A stretch of DNA of 16,431 nucleotides from Streptomyces violaceoruber (lineage in GTDB: Bacteria > Actinomycetota > Actinomycetes > Streptomycetales > Streptomycetaceae). The stretch is from contig JODI01000127.1 in NCBI GenBank assembly GCA_000720805.1, positions 1-16,431 on the forward strand. The letters run 5' to 3'. The notes beneath the pieces were generated by a model, which saw nothing but the letters and a program-made list of their open reading frames with translations, did no database searches and had not been told where the DNA came from. The position numbers were made by a program, and so were the translations under genes. Positions 1 to 8,448 of the stretch are shown one piece after another (the stretch's first letter is position 1; every line of letters starts with the position of its first letter).

Positions 1-422
1 CCGCCGAACTGCACAACCACCCGCCCCACCCGCCCCACCAGACCGCGAACAACCACCGCCCCCTCAGTCGTGCCGCCTGGGGCGACGGGGTCTCCCCGCT
101 CGTGCCAAACCGAGAGTGGGGGAGGGCGGGCGCAGGCAACACCCCACCGGCAGCCAGGCCGAGCGACCCAACCCCGGTCCGCCCCAAACCCAGGAGACCT
201 GCTCACCGACGCCGCCGCAACACCGCCCAGGCACCAACCCGCTCACGCACGAACCACGACCCCCGAACCCCGTGGGCCCCACACCACCGACATCACCGCC
301 GCGCACACAACAACCCCGCAAGGCCCTTCCCCCAGCACACACTCGCCGCCGCCACGGCCCCGCCTCCACAGCCCACCCCAACGAATCCACCCCACGAATC
401 CACCCACGCCAGGACTCGCCCC
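1..422. other. Non-coding C-rich region upstream of modC
   Basis: I see no credible gene here. Open frames exist on both strands but translate to proline-, histidine- and arginine-rich low-complexity protein with no domain. The region holds a short hairpin (arms 86-90 and 94-98), a copy of a dispersed intergenic element (about 66-137, see findings), and just before modC two direct copies of a 12-base unit (381-392 and 394-405, ACGAATCCACCC). A molybdate permease gene, if it exists, must lie to the left of the window or elsewhere. Confidence 0.6.
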
Positions 423-1520
423 ATGACCAACCTCGACGACACCACAGCCGACGCCACCACCGAACGCCCCGCCACCCCCGGTGAAGGCCTCGACGCCCAC
501 CTCGTCGTCGACCACGGCACCTTCCGCCTCGACATCACCCTCACCGCCGCCCCCGGCGATGTCATCGCGCTGCTCGGCCCGAACGGCGCAGGCAAGACCA
601 CCGCCCTGCGCACCCTGGCCGGTCTCGCCCCGCTCACCGACGGCCATCTGCGCCTCGACGGCACCGCGTTGGACCGTACGCCCCCCGAGTCCCGCCCCGT
701 GGGCGTCGTCTTCCAGGACTACCTGCTCTTCCCGCACCTGTCCGCCCTCGACAACGTGGCCTTCGGCCCTCGCTGCCACGGCGCGACCAGAGCGGAGTCC
801 CGCGCCCAGGCCGCCGAATGGCTGGACCGCATGGGCCTCGCCGACCACGCCGGGACCAAGCCCCGCAAGCTCTCCGGCGGCCAGGCGCAGCGCGTCGCCC
901 TCGCCCGCGCCCTGGCCACACACCCCCGTCTGCTGCTCCTCGACGAACCGCTCGCCGCCCTGGACGCGCGCACCCGGCTGGAGGTCCGCGCTCAACTCCG
1001 CCGCCACCTCGCCCAGTTCGAGGCCGTCGCCGTGCTGGTCACGCACGACCCGCTGGACGCCATGGTGCTGGCCGACCGCCTCGTGGTCATCGAGCACGGC
1101 CGGGTCGTCCAGCAGGGCGCCCCCGCCGACATCGCACGCCGTCCTCGTACGGACTACATCGCGCAACTGGTCGGCCTGAACCTCTACAAGGGGCAGGCCG
1201 AGGGCCACACGGTCCGCCTCGACCCGGGTCCCGCCCTCACCACCACCGAGGACCTCTCCGGTCCGGTGTTCGTGGCGTTCCCGCCGAGCGCCGTGACCCT
1301 TCACCGCGACAGGCCCACCGGCTCCAGCGCCCGCAACCTGTGGCGTTGCGAGGTGGCCGGTCTGGAGACCCACGGCGACCAGATCCGCGCGGACCTCACC
1401 GGTGAACTCCCTCTCGCCGCCGACCTCACCACGGTCGCCGCAGCCGAACTCGACCTGCACCCGGGCGCACCGGTCTGGGCTACCGTCAAAGCGACGCAAA
1501 CACATGCATACCCGGCATAA
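423..1520 (+). CDS. modC: Molybdate-type ABC transporter ATP-binding protein (ModC-like)
   Basis: This is a cytoplasmic ATPase subunit of an ABC importer, 365 aa, expected to power molybdate uptake with a ModB permease and ModA binding protein. The nucleotide-binding domain is complete: Walker [10 protein letters not shown] at 52-60, Q-loop Gln98, signature LSGGQ at 150-154, Walker B LLLLDEP at 170-176 and the switch His208. After about residue 295 a TOBE-like domain follows (about 303-362), typical of the MalK/ModC/CysA group. The start ATG has AGGA at 411-414, 8 nt upstream; longer in-frame starts would add low-complexity sequence. Molybdate specificity is inferred mainly from the Mop-domain gene 59 bp downstream on the same strand. 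Sulfate, tungstate or another oxyanion cannot be excluded. No modA or modB is in view. Confidence 0.85.
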   Translation: MTNLDDTTADATTERPATPGEGLDAHLVVDHGTFRLDITLTAAPGDVIALLGPNGAGKTTALRTLAGLAPLTDGHLRLDGTALDRTPPESRPVGVVFQDYLLFPHLSALDNVAFGPRCHGATRAESRAQAAEWLDRMGLADHAGTKPRKLSGGQAQRVALARALATHPRLLLLDEPLAALDARTRLEVRAQLRRHLAQFEAVAVLVTHDPLDAMVLADRLVVIEHGRVVQQGAPADIARRPRTDYIAQLVGLNLYKGQAEGHTVRLDPGPALTTTEDLSGPVFVAFPPSAVTLHRDRPTGSSARNLWRCEVAGLETHGDQIRADLTGELPLAADLTTVAAAELDLHPGAPVWATVKATQTHAYPA

Positions 1521-1539
1521 GACCCGCGCGGCGGCTACG

Positions 1540-1561
1540 GTGGGGGCTCCTGCTTCCCCAC
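1540..1561 (+). promoter_or_regulatory. Hairpin between modC and the Mop gene
   Basis: Arms GTGGGG (1540-1545) and CCCCAC (1556-1561) can pair in the RNA, 19 nt after the modC stop and 7 nt before the GAGG ribosome binding site of the next gene. It could stabilise the upstream message or reduce read-through. There is no T tract. Function is inferred from position only. Confidence 0.35.
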
Positions 1562-1579
1562 CCTCTGCGAGGCCTCATC

Positions 1580-1999
1580 ATGAGCCTGAGCATCCGAAAC
1601 CAACTTGCCGGCACCGTCACCGCAGTCACCCGGGGGGAAGTGATGGCCACGGTCACGGTCCGCCTCGCCGGCGGACAGGACCTCACCGCCGCGATCACCC
1701 TGGACGCAGTCGAGGAACTGGGCCTCGTCCCGGGATCGCCGGTACGCGCGCTGGTGAAGTCGACGGAGGTCGCCCTCGCCACCGCCCCGGTCGACGGCCT
1801 CTCCATCCGCAACCAACTGCCCGGCGCGGTTCACGAGATCGCGACCGGCGGCGCCATGGCCTCCGTCAAGATCTTCATCGACGGCGCCGACCTCACCGCG
1901 GCGATCACCAGGGAAGCCGTCACGGACCTCGAACTCACGGCCGGCACTCCGGTCGTCGCCCTGATCAAGTCGACCGAGGTCTGCCTGGCCACCGCGTGA
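1580..1999 (+). CDS. Two-domain molbindin (tandem Mop/TOBE protein, ModG-like)
   Basis: This 139-aa protein is two copies of a Mop domain of about 70 aa with almost no linker. The repeat is obvious: SIRNQL recurs at 4-9 and 75-80, LTAAIT at 35-40 and 105-110, and KSTEV at 60-64 and 130-134. Mop domains bind molybdate or tungstate at subunit interfaces in small oligomeric rings, so the likely role is cytoplasmic storage or buffering of oxyanion. It resembles ModG of Azotobacter in size and two-domain build (family knowledge). The ATG has GAGG at 1569-1572, 7 nt upstream. It lies 59 bp after modC on the same strand, which suggests an operon. There is no DNA-binding domain, so it is not a ModE-type regulator. 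Confidence 0.9.
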   Translation: MSLSIRNQLAGTVTAVTRGEVMATVTVRLAGGQDLTAAITLDAVEELGLVPGSPVRALVKSTEVALATAPVDGLSIRNQLPGAVHEIATGGAMASVKIFIDGADLTAAITREAVTDLELTAGTPVVALIKSTEVCLATA

Positions 2000-2017
2000 C
2001 ACCTCAGGAAGCGGAAA

Positions 2018-2047
2018 GGCTCCCCCGGAATACACCCGGACGGAGCC
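2018..2047 (+). terminator. Candidate terminator after the Mop gene
   Basis: An interrupted stem lies 18 nt past the stop codon: GGCTCC (2018-2023) pairs with GGAGCC (2042-2047), and the inner CCGG segments (2025-2028 and 2036-2039) also pair. There is no T tract, as is common in GC-rich actinobacteria. It sits between convergent genes, where a terminator is expected. Confidence 0.4.
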
Positions 2048-2133
2048 CTTCGCACCTACGCCATGCCAGTCCTCGCGAACGGCGACCCAGTCGCCCTGTA
2101 CGACGTACATGACTCCCATGGCGTACATGCCGC

Positions 2134-2150
2134 ACACGTACCTGACGTGT
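2134..2150. repeat. Inverted repeat just downstream of gcvP
   Basis: ACACGT (2134-2139) and ACGTGT (2145-2150) flank a 5-nt spacer, 8 nt beyond the gcvP stop. A second short palindrome, TGTACG-A-CGTACA, lies at 2097-2109. Either could form part of a weak gcvP terminator, but neither has a T tract. Confidence 0.3.
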
Positions 2151-2158
2151 ATGAAACC

Positions 2159-5044
<2,886 letters not shown>

Positions 5045-5078
5045 TGCGGAGGCCTCCTGGTCTGACACGACCTTCGAG

Positions 5079-5100
5079 GGGCACCACGGCGCGGGTGCCC
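5079..5100 (-). promoter_or_regulatory. Expression-platform hairpin between glycine riboswitch and gcvP
   Basis: On the minus strand GGGCACC (5100-5094) can pair with GGTGCCC (5085-5079), a 7-bp stem with an 8-nt loop, just 3' of the second aptamer and 20 nt before the AGGAGG of gcvP. No T tract follows, so intrinsic termination is uncertain. The 5' arm lies in a 10-base sequence that is repeated exactly within the second aptamer (see findings). Confidence 0.55.
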
Positions 5101-5104
5101 GGCC

Positions 5105-5315
5105 TCCCCCTCTGTCATCTCAACCTGAGAGCTTCACCGGGCCTCCCGAAGGTGCCCGGCTTTCACCGTCGGTGAGAGCGGGGGCCGTCGACGCCGTCGA
5201 CACCCGCCCTGCTTTCCAGAGTGACCTCGCCCGTGCGGTACGTGGGCCTGAGAGATTCCGGGGAGGATTTGCTCCTTCGGCGCCTCCGGATGGTGTCCGG
5301 AGGACTCTCCCGCGC
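5105..5315 (-). promoter_or_regulatory. Tandem glycine riboswitch upstream of gcvP
   Basis: The minus-strand leader shows the two-aptamer glycine riboswitch pattern. Aptamer 1 spans about 5315-5209 and has the conserved GGGAGAG start, GGCGCCGAAGGAGCAA, ATCTCTCAGGC and CTCTGGAAAGC blocks. Aptamer 2 spans about 5185-5105, with CGCTCTCACCG, GGTGAAAGCC, AAGCTCTCAGG and GACAGAGGGG. One stem of aptamer 2 (CCGGGC/GCCCGG) is capped by a UUCG tetraloop. Glycine binding is expected to turn gcvP on so that excess glycine is cleaved. Assignment rests on recognised conserved blocks and on the neighbouring gene; I could not run a covariance search. Confidence 0.93.
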
Positions 5316-5352
5316 GGGGTCAGCAGCCGCTTGCCAGCGTACCAGCGCGGGC

Positions 5353-5366
5353 AACGCCCGGGCGTT
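5353..5366. promoter_or_regulatory. Perfect 14-bp palindrome between gcvP and the PRC gene
   Basis: AACGCCCGGGCGTT is a perfect palindrome, placed 38 bp upstream of the riboswitch start on one side and 70 bp upstream of the PRC gene on the other. The position suits an operator acting on the gcvP promoter, but no regulator is identified. Confidence 0.4.
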
Positions 5367-5436
5367 CGAGTGGCCGCCTCCCTGATTGTGCTCTTTCGTA
5401 GGGGTTACGGATGAGTTGCGACCAAGTGGAGGGCCC

Positions 5437-5808
5437 GTGCGCACCGACATCGATCCGCGCAACCTGATCGGCCGCAAGGCGCTCGACCGCAACGGCGCCA
5501 AGATCGGCACGATCGACGAGGTCTACCTCGACGACGCGACGGGCCTACCGGAATGGGCGGCCATACGCACCGGCCTCTTCTCCAGGGACGCCTTCGTCCC
5601 CCTGGAGCCCAGCGAACTGATCGAGGGGACCCTGCACGTCCCTTTCGACCGCGCACTCATCAAGGACGCCCCCGACTTCGGAGTGGGCCGCCACCTCTCC
5701 CCCGACCAGGAACTCCAGCTCTACCACCACTACGGCCTCGACATCTCCGCCCCGCCCCCGCTCCCGGACCACGACTTCGGCAACCTGGCCGGCACGGACG
5801 ACACCTGA
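5437..5808 (+). CDS. PRC-barrel domain protein
   Basis: A 123-aa soluble protein whose N-terminal 75 residues read as a PRC-barrel: NLIGRKALDRNGAKIGTIDE (9-28), then VYLDDATGLPEWAAIRTGLF, DAFVPL and a final VPFDRALI strand. PRC-barrels are small beta folds found in RimM, in photosynthetic reaction centres and in many stress proteins, where they mediate protein or RNA contacts; no catalytic role is implied. The C-terminal 45 residues contain LSPDQELQLYHHYGL, a motif common in actinobacterial PRC proteins. The GTG at 5437 is chosen because homologous protein sequence begins at that point and GGAGG lies 4 nt upstream; an ATG at 5386 would add 17 unremarkable residues. It diverges from gcvP. Function is unknown. 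Confidence 0.85.
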   Translation: MRTDIDPRNLIGRKALDRNGAKIGTIDEVYLDDATGLPEWAAIRTGLFSRDAFVPLEPSELIEGTLHVPFDRALIKDAPDFGVGRHLSPDQELQLYHHYGLDISAPPPLPDHDFGNLAGTDDT

Positions 5809-5816
5809 CCCCACAA

Positions 5817-5843
5817 CCGCGGCCACCCCCGCCGAAGCCGCGG
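5817..5843 (+). terminator. Candidate terminator after the PRC gene
   Basis: CCGCGGC (5817-5823) can pair with GCCGCGG (5837-5843), loop 13 nt, starting 8 nt after the stop codon. No T tract is present. Confidence 0.4.
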
Positions 5844-6080
5844 GAGTCGTGCCGCGGATCCAGGTCTTCTCCTCCCCACTGGAGCGGGGGGCCGAGAGCC
5901 GAGAGTGGGGACCGCGGGCGCGGGCTGCACCTCCCGCACACGCCGGGACCCACGCCCCCGCCACGCCCAGCCCGCGCATCCGCCATCCGCCATCCGCCAT
6001 CCGCCATCCGCCATCCGCCCAGGAAAGGCCGGCGCCCCGCCCCGCGCGTATCCCCACCCGTCACGCACGCCCAGCAACCT
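5844..6080. other. Non-coding interval with dispersed element and 7-base repeats
   Basis: Between the ends of the convergent PRC gene and dinB I see no gene. The left part (about 5845-5925) resembles the element at about 66-137 of this window. The right part holds the ATCCGCC tandem array. Open frames crossing the interval give only proline/arginine-rich low-complexity translations. Confidence 0.6.
5978..6019. repeat. Six tandem copies of the 7-mer ATCCGCC
   Basis: Six uninterrupted, identical 7-base units occupy 42 bases between the 3' ends of two convergent genes. A perfect short array of this kind is prone to slippage and is a candidate variable-number locus. Confidence 0.95.
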
Positions 6081-6100
6081 GGGTGCACCGAGAGGCACCC
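6081..6100 (-). terminator. Candidate dinB terminator
   Basis: GGGTGC (6081-6086) and GCACCC (6095-6100) form a 6-bp stem with an 8-nt loop, 2 nt beyond the dinB stop codon on the minus strand. No clear T tract is present. Confidence 0.5.
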
Positions 6101-6102
6101 CG

Positions 6103-7479
6103 TCACACCGGCACCCCGCCCCTCGAAGCTCCGCCCGCCTCCACACTCCGCGCCACCAGCGGCAACGGATCCGCCGGTTCCAACTCCGGATCATCGACCC
6201 GAAACGTCCGCACCCGCCCCGGCCGCGAGTCGGGCGTCTCGAACCGCACCGTCACCCGCCCGAGTCCGCTCCCCTGCACCCACCCGTGCCCGTACTCGGC
6301 ATGCCGCACATCGTGTCCCGAGGGCCAGCGCCGCTCGACCGGCACCTCCGGCTCCACCTCGGGCGCGGCCTCGGCCTCCTCCACCGCAGCGGCGTCCGCA
6401 TGCTCCCCCGCCGCCTGCGCGAACAGATCCTCCTGCGTGTAGTCGGCCAGCCCGCTGACGCCCACCCCGAGCAGCCGCACGCCCCCGGTGGTGTCCACGG
6501 AGTCCAGCAACCGCGCGGCGGCCTCCCGCACCACCGCGGGGTCGTCCGTGGGCCCGCGCAGCGTCTCCGACCGGGTCAGCGTGGAGAAGTCGTACCTACG
6601 CACCTTGAGCACGATCGTCCGCCCGGACAGCCCCGCCCCGCGCAACCGCCGCACACACCGGTCCGCCAGCCGCTGCACCTCCAGCCCCACCCTGGTCCGA
6701 TCGTGGATGTCGACGTCGTAGGTGTCCTCCACCGACACCGACTTCGCCTCCCGCTCGGCCACCACGGGCCGCTCGTCGCGCGCCAGCGCCATCCCGTACA
6801 GCCCGTGCCCATGGGCCTTCCCCAGCAGTCGTACGAGCTCGTCCTCGCCCGCCTCCACGATCTCCTCCACCGTGGTGATCCCGGCCCGCCGCAGATGGTC
6901 CCCCGTCGCCGGCCCCACCCCCGGCAACGTCCGCACCGACAGCGGCCCCAGCATCGCCCGCTCGGTCCCCGGCTCGATCACCACCAGTCCGTCCGGCTTG
7001 GCCTGCTCCGAGGCGATCTTCGCCAGCATCTTGGAAGCGGCGAGCCCCACCGACCCCGTCAGCCCGGTCCCAGCCCGTATGTCCGCCCGCAGCTTCCCCC
7101 CGGCCAGCCGTGCCGAAGCCTCGTCCCAGGCCGTTCCCCCGGCCTCCAGGTCCACGAACGCCTCGTCCAGACTCAACGGCTCCACCAGCGGCGAAAGCTC
7201 CCTCAGCAGTTCCATCACCTGCTCGCTGATCGACCGGTAGAACGCGAACCGCGGCACGAGATAAGCGGCGTTCGGCGCGAGCCGCCTGGCCTGGGCCATC
7301 GGCATCGCCGAGTGCACCCCGAAGACCCGCGCCTCGTACGACGCCGTGGCCACCACCCCGCGCGGCCCCAGGCCACCCACGACGACGGCCTTCCCGCGCA
7401 GGCTCGGTTTGGACGCCTGCTCCGCCGAGGCGAAGAAGGCATCCATGTCGAGGTGCAGGATGGTGGGCGCGCTTCTCAC
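6103..7479 (-). CDS. dinB: DNA polymerase IV (Y-family, DinB)
   Basis: This is a Y-family translesion DNA polymerase, 458 aa, which extends past lesions at the cost of fidelity. The first catalytic aspartate is Asp11 in HLDMDAFF, and the second metal site is SLDEAF with Asp105 and Glu106. The palm, fingers, thumb and little finger end near residue 345. At 349-353 lies QEDLF, a good match to the beta-clamp binding pentapeptide. An acidic, Ala/Glu-rich linker (about 356-382) follows, then a C-terminal extension (383-458) that begins RRWPSGHDVRHAEYGHGW, absent from E. coli Pol IV. The GTG start has GGAG only 2 nt upstream, so the leader may be very short. I see no GAAC-N4-GTTC LexA box in the 57-bp gap upstream. 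The catalytic residues look intact. Confidence 0.96.
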   Translation of the reverse strand: MRSAPTILHLDMDAFFASAEQASKPSLRGKAVVVGGLGPRGVVATASYEARVFGVHSAMPMAQARRLAPNAAYLVPRFAFYRSISEQVMELLRELSPLVEPLSLDEAFVDLEAGGTAWDEASARLAGGKLRADIRAGTGLTGSVGLAASKMLAKIASEQAKPDGLVVIEPGTERAMLGPLSVRTLPGVGPATGDHLRRAGITTVEEIVEAGEDELVRLLGKAHGHGLYGMALARDERPVVAEREAKSVSVEDTYDVDIHDRTRVGLEVQRLADRCVRRLRGAGLSGRTIVLKVRRYDFSTLTRSETLRGPTDDPAVVREAAARLLDSVDTTGGVRLLGVGVSGLADYTQEDLFAQAAGEHADAAAVEEAEAAPEVEPEVPVERRWPSGHDVRHAEYGHGWVQGSGLGRVTVRFETPDSRPGRVRTFRVDDPELEPADPLPLVARSVEAGGASRGGVPV

Positions 7480-7511
7480 ATCTCCGATGCTGCCCTACGC
7501 CACTGACAATG

Positions 7512-7530
7512 CCCCGCCCAGACAGCGGGG
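7512..7530 (-). terminator. Candidate terminator after the upstream MerR gene
   Basis: CCCCGC (7512-7517) and GCGGGG (7525-7530) pair with a 7-nt loop, 6 nt beyond the stop of the MerR gene and upstream of dinB. It argues against simple co-transcription of the two genes, although no T tract is seen. Confidence 0.5.
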
Positions 7531-7536
7531 AGGCGC

Positions 7537-8181
7537 TCAGACCGCCCGGTTGCGCCGCCGCGCCAGCTCGTCCGCGGGGTTGTGCCCGACGAGGGTCTCC
7601 CCGGTGTCGATGCGCTCCCCGTGCAGCTGCGAGAGGGCGCTCTCGACATCCCGCCACACCACGCCGACGGCGATCCCGAAGACGCCCTGGCCGCCCTGGA
7701 GCAGTTCGTGGACCTCGTCGGGAGTGCTGCACTCGTAGACCGTGGCGCCGTCGCTCATCAGCGTCATGCGCTCCAGGTCGCGGAAGCCGCGCTCACGCAG
7801 ATGCTGGACCGCGGTGCGGATGTTCTGCAGCGACACACCGGTGTCGAGGAAGCGCTTGACGATCTTCAGGATGACGACGTCCCGGAAGCTGTACAGGCGC
7901 TGCGTCCCGGAGCCGTGAGCAGGGCGCACACTCGGCTCGACGAGGCCGGTGCGGGCCCAGTAGTCCAGTTGCCGGTAGGTGATGCCGGCGGCCGCGCAGG
8001 CCGTCGGACCGCGGTAGCCGATCTGCTCGGACGCCATGGACGTCGCCCCTCCGCTGCTCGGCACGGCCGTCGGTCGCTGCGGAGCGTGATCGGCCGCGCT
8101 GCTGTGAAGCGGGTACGGGCCGCTGTCCCCGAGACTGCGTCCGGGGGCACCCCCAGCCGTACCGTCGCCGCTGCTTCTCAC
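7537..8181 (-). CDS. MerR-family regulator (mycobacterial Rv1830-like)
   Basis: A 214-aa DNA-binding regulator. The first 50 residues are Gly/Ser/Pro/Ala-rich and probably disordered. The MerR winged helix-turn-helix spans about 56-125 (GYRGPTACAAAGITYRQLDY, then RLYSFRDVVILKIVKRFLDTGVS), and a short effector or dimer domain follows (about 126-190, with ERMTLMSDGATVYEC and GGQGVFGIAVGVVW). There is no cysteine cluster of the metal-sensing kind. GGAGG lies 5 nt before the GTG at 8181, and the promoter at 8212-8240 supports this start. A longer frame reaching 8259 would start upstream of the predicted promoter. By neighbourhood it matches the second MerR gene of the mycobacterial garA cluster, which has been linked there to cell division; I recall this and did not check it. 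Part of the disordered N-terminus is encoded by a dispersed GC-rich sequence (see findings). Confidence 0.92.
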   Translation of the reverse strand: MRSSGDGTAGGAPGRSLGDSGPYPLHSSAADHAPQRPTAVPSSGGATSMASEQIGYRGPTACAAAGITYRQLDYWARTGLVEPSVRPAHGSGTQRLYSFRDVVILKIVKRFLDTGVSLQNIRTAVQHLRERGFRDLERMTLMSDGATVYECSTPDEVHELLQGGQGVFGIAVGVVWRDVESALSQLHGERIDTGETLVGHNPADELARRRNRAV

Positions 8182-8211
8182 GCCGACCTCCGTCCTTGAC
8201 CTGCCTTCTCG

Positions 8212-8240
8212 ACGGTAGGCAGTCGCCAGGGGTGCGTCAA
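8212..8240 (-). promoter_or_regulatory. Predicted sigma-HrdB-type promoter for the MerR gene
   Basis: On the minus strand TTGACG (8240-8235) is followed, after 17 bp, by TACCGT (8217-8212), close to the main vegetative consensus. Transcription would begin near 8205, about 24 nt before the GTG, leaving room for the GGAGG site. This is the clearest promoter in the window. Confidence 0.6.
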
Positions 8241-8249
8241 CGATCGCCA

Positions 8250-8275
8250 CACTCGGCACGCCGAGTGATAATCAC
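8250..8275. promoter_or_regulatory. Overlapping palindromes upstream of the MerR promoter
   Basis: CACTCGGC-AC-GCCGAGTG (8250-8267) is an 18-bp inverted repeat with 8-bp arms. It overlaps a second palindrome, GTGAT-A-ATCAC (8265-8275). The pair begins 10 bp upstream of the -35 box, a position usual for an activator site. A further CGAGTG half-site lies at 8280-8285. Confidence 0.55.
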
Positions 8276-8364
8276 CCTACGAGTGGTTTCCCTCACTCCA
8301 TGGCGGGGAAAGGGTAGCCGAATGCGCTCGGCGCGGGCCCCGCGAAGGCTCTCAGCGCCCTCGG

Positions 8365-8380
8365 CAAATGCCGGCATTTG
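8365..8380. promoter_or_regulatory. Perfect 16-bp palindrome in the DUF151-MerR gap
   Basis: CAAATGCCGGCATTTG is perfectly self-complementary and unusually AT-rich at its ends for this genome. It lies between the strong DUF151 terminator (8401-8438) and the MerR promoter. It could be an operator or a secondary terminator stem; no protein is assigned. Confidence 0.45.
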
Positions 8381-8400
8381 AGGCGTCAACGGACGAGAAC

Positions 8401-8438
8401 GGCCCGGCTGGGACCGCTTCCGGTCCGCCGGCCGGGCC
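8401..8438 (-). terminator. Strong terminator after the DUF151 gene
   Basis: A two-part stem: GGCCCGGC (8401-8408) pairs with GCCGGGCC (8431-8438), and inside it GGACCG (8411-8416) pairs with CGGTCC (8421-8426). The loop reads GAAG in the minus-strand RNA. About 14 base pairs in total start 10 nt after the stop codon. It lacks a long T tract, as is usual for this GC content. Confidence 0.75.
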
Positions 8439-8448
8439 GCCGTGAGCC

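Noticed and set aside
70..426. Possible small gene upstream of modC
   Set aside because: Pro/Thr/His-rich low-complexity translation, no ribosome binding site, and all three frames are open, as is common in C-rich non-coding DNA.
5059..5068. Upstream GTG start for gcvP adding eight residues
   Set aside because: It would place the strong AGGAGG inside the coding sequence, has no ribosome binding site of its own, and the family N-terminus fits the ATG at 5044.
5978..6019. CRISPR-like array
   Set aside because: The units are 7 bases with no spacers and no cas genes nearby; it is a simple tandem repeat.
5905..7506. Open frame of 533 codons on the plus strand
   Set aside because: It is antisense to dinB; the translation is rich in Pro, His and Arg and its beginning lies in the heptamer repeat region.
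8182..8259. N-terminal extension of the MerR gene to 8259
   Set aside because: The extra 26 codons cover the predicted -10 and -35 boxes, and GGAGG sits correctly before the GTG at 8181.
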